Of a DNA stretch of 6,394 nucleotides, positions 6,095 to 6,394 are shown piece by piece. The notes beneath the pieces were generated by a model. That model was not told the origin of the DNA, made no database searches, and saw only the letters and a list, made by a program, of their open reading frames with translations. A program made the position numbers and the translations under genes. The stretch's first letter is position 1. The number at the start of each line of letters is the position of its first letter. The DNA comes from Flavobacteriales bacterium CG_4_9_14_3_um_filter_32_8 (GTDB lineage Bacteria; Bacteroidota; Bacteroidia; Flavobacteriales_E; Vicingaceae), in the NCBI GenBank assembly GCA_002790175.1, contig PFUQ01000125.1, positions 1 to 6,394 on the forward strand. The letters run 5' to 3'.

Positions 6095-6187
6095 GAGGAT
6101 GTTGATATTGAAAAAGACCGAAACATAAAGGATTTTATGTGGAGCGACCCCAAAAGAGAACTAAAAATTGATTTGATTAAATCTTAA
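6073..6187 (+). pseudogene. Broken 3' copy of the secreted hypothetical gene
   Basis: From 6080 the frame reads KLNYQEDVDIEKDRNIKDF, then MWSDPKRELKIDLIKS and a TAA stop at 6185-6187. It corresponds to residues 265-290 of the protein encoded at 4045-4920. There is no start codon or 5' part: the matching DNA begins at about 6079, and upstream lies the divergent WG-repeat gene, with an in-frame stop at 6041-6043. Relative to copy 1 there are four amino-acid changes (W to L, Q to K, G to S, N to D) and two silent changes in the aligned block. After DPK the frame stays open for eleven more codons before the stop, whereas copy 1 stops three codons after its matching proline. This is a remnant and should not be annotated as a gene. 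Confidence 0.82.
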
Positions 6188-6196
6188 AACGATTTG

Positions 6197-6229
6197 AAAA
6201 AAAAGGTTAGTTAAAAAACAACTAATCTT
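6197..6229 (-). terminator. Terminator of the lysine-rich protein gene
   Basis: On the minus strand, AAGATTAGTT (6229-6220) pairs with AACTAACCTT (6212-6203) around a 7-base loop with one A-C mismatch, and runs into eight Ts (6204-6197). It begins 23 bases after the stop codon of the partial gene at the right edge. On the plus strand the same stem has a G-U pair in place of the mismatch and is followed by TTATTTTTTATTT, so it could also end transcription arriving from the left. Confidence 0.75.
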
Positions 6230-6252
6230 ATTTTTTATTTACAATCAAAGCA

Positions 6253-6394
6253 TTACCCCCCTTTTTTAGAAGGCATTGAAGTTTTAGAACCACCTTTAGC
6301 TCCTGATTGTTTTGGTGTAAATGTTTTAGCAACAGGTTTTTTAACTATTTTTTTTGGCTGAACTACTTTTTTATCTTTTTCTGTTTTCTTTACT
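6253..6394 (-). CDS. C-terminus of a lysine-rich basic protein (N-terminus off right edge)
   Basis: The last 46 codons of a gene entering from the right edge, ending at TAA (6255-6253). The visible tail is strongly basic and low in complexity: VKKTEKDKKVVQPKKIVKKP, then VAKTFTPKQSGAKGGSKTSM and a final PSKKGG. Lysine, proline, glycine and serine dominate and the tail is almost certainly disordered. Such tails occur on bacterial histone-H1-like and other nucleic-acid-binding proteins, but also on ribosome-associated and envelope proteins, so no function can be given from this piece. The other two minus-strand frames here meet stops, and a good terminator follows 23 bases downstream, which supports this as a real gene end. 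Confidence 0.68.
   Translation of the reverse strand, partial: VKKTEKDKKVVQPKKIVKKPVAKTFTPKQSGAKGGSKTSMPSKKGG

Noticed and set aside
4836..6191. Insertion sequence or transposon carrying the WG-repeat gene
   Set aside because: The flanking direct repeats are about 114 bases, far longer than target-site duplications, and there are no transposase or terminal inverted repeats.

Overview
This is an AT-rich window (roughly 30% G+C by eye, not computed). The genes look like Bacteroidota, most likely Flavobacteriia. Reasons: a secreted PKD-type protein, a LuxC-like acyl-CoA reductase divergent from an Alvin-type 4Fe-4S dicluster ferredoxin, a WG-repeat protein, signal peptides ending in xxGQ/NAQ, no Shine-Dalgarno sequences, and promoter boxes matching the Bacteroidota -7 consensus TAnnTTTG. 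No tRNA, rRNA, CRISPR array, transposase or prophage gene was seen.

Layout. 1-822 (-): the N-terminal 274 residues of a secreted protein with a jelly-roll-like module followed by the start of a PKD domain; its C-terminus lies off the left edge. 955-2490 (+): a 511-residue, Lys/Asn/Ile-rich, probably helical-repeat protein of an uncharacterised Bacteroidota family. It runs tail-to-tail into 2476-3537 (-), a LuxC-family acyl-CoA reductase, with a 15-bp overlap. 3585-3935 (+): a 2[4Fe-4S] ferredoxin, divergent from the reductase across only 47 bp. That gap holds two face-to-face -7 boxes. A perfect 13-bp intrinsic terminator follows the ferredoxin. 4045-4920 (+): a secreted conserved hypothetical protein that appears to start at TTG. 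It converges on 5007-6041 (-), a secreted WG-repeat protein, with a perfect 11-bp hairpin between them. 6073-6187 (+): a broken second copy of the 3' end of the 4045-4920 gene, so the WG-repeat gene sits between two copies of that end. 6197-6229: a terminator. 6253-6394 (-): the lysine-rich C-terminus of a gene running off the right edge.

How the genes relate. The only pair with a credible functional link is the reductase and ferredoxin, both redox proteins sharing a compact divergent control region; the link is inferred from layout. The other genes look like independent units with their own promoters and terminators. The most unusual structure is the duplicated gene end around the WG-repeat gene, which points to a local duplication, insertion or recombination event. 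I do not see a clear new multi-gene defence or metabolic system in this window.
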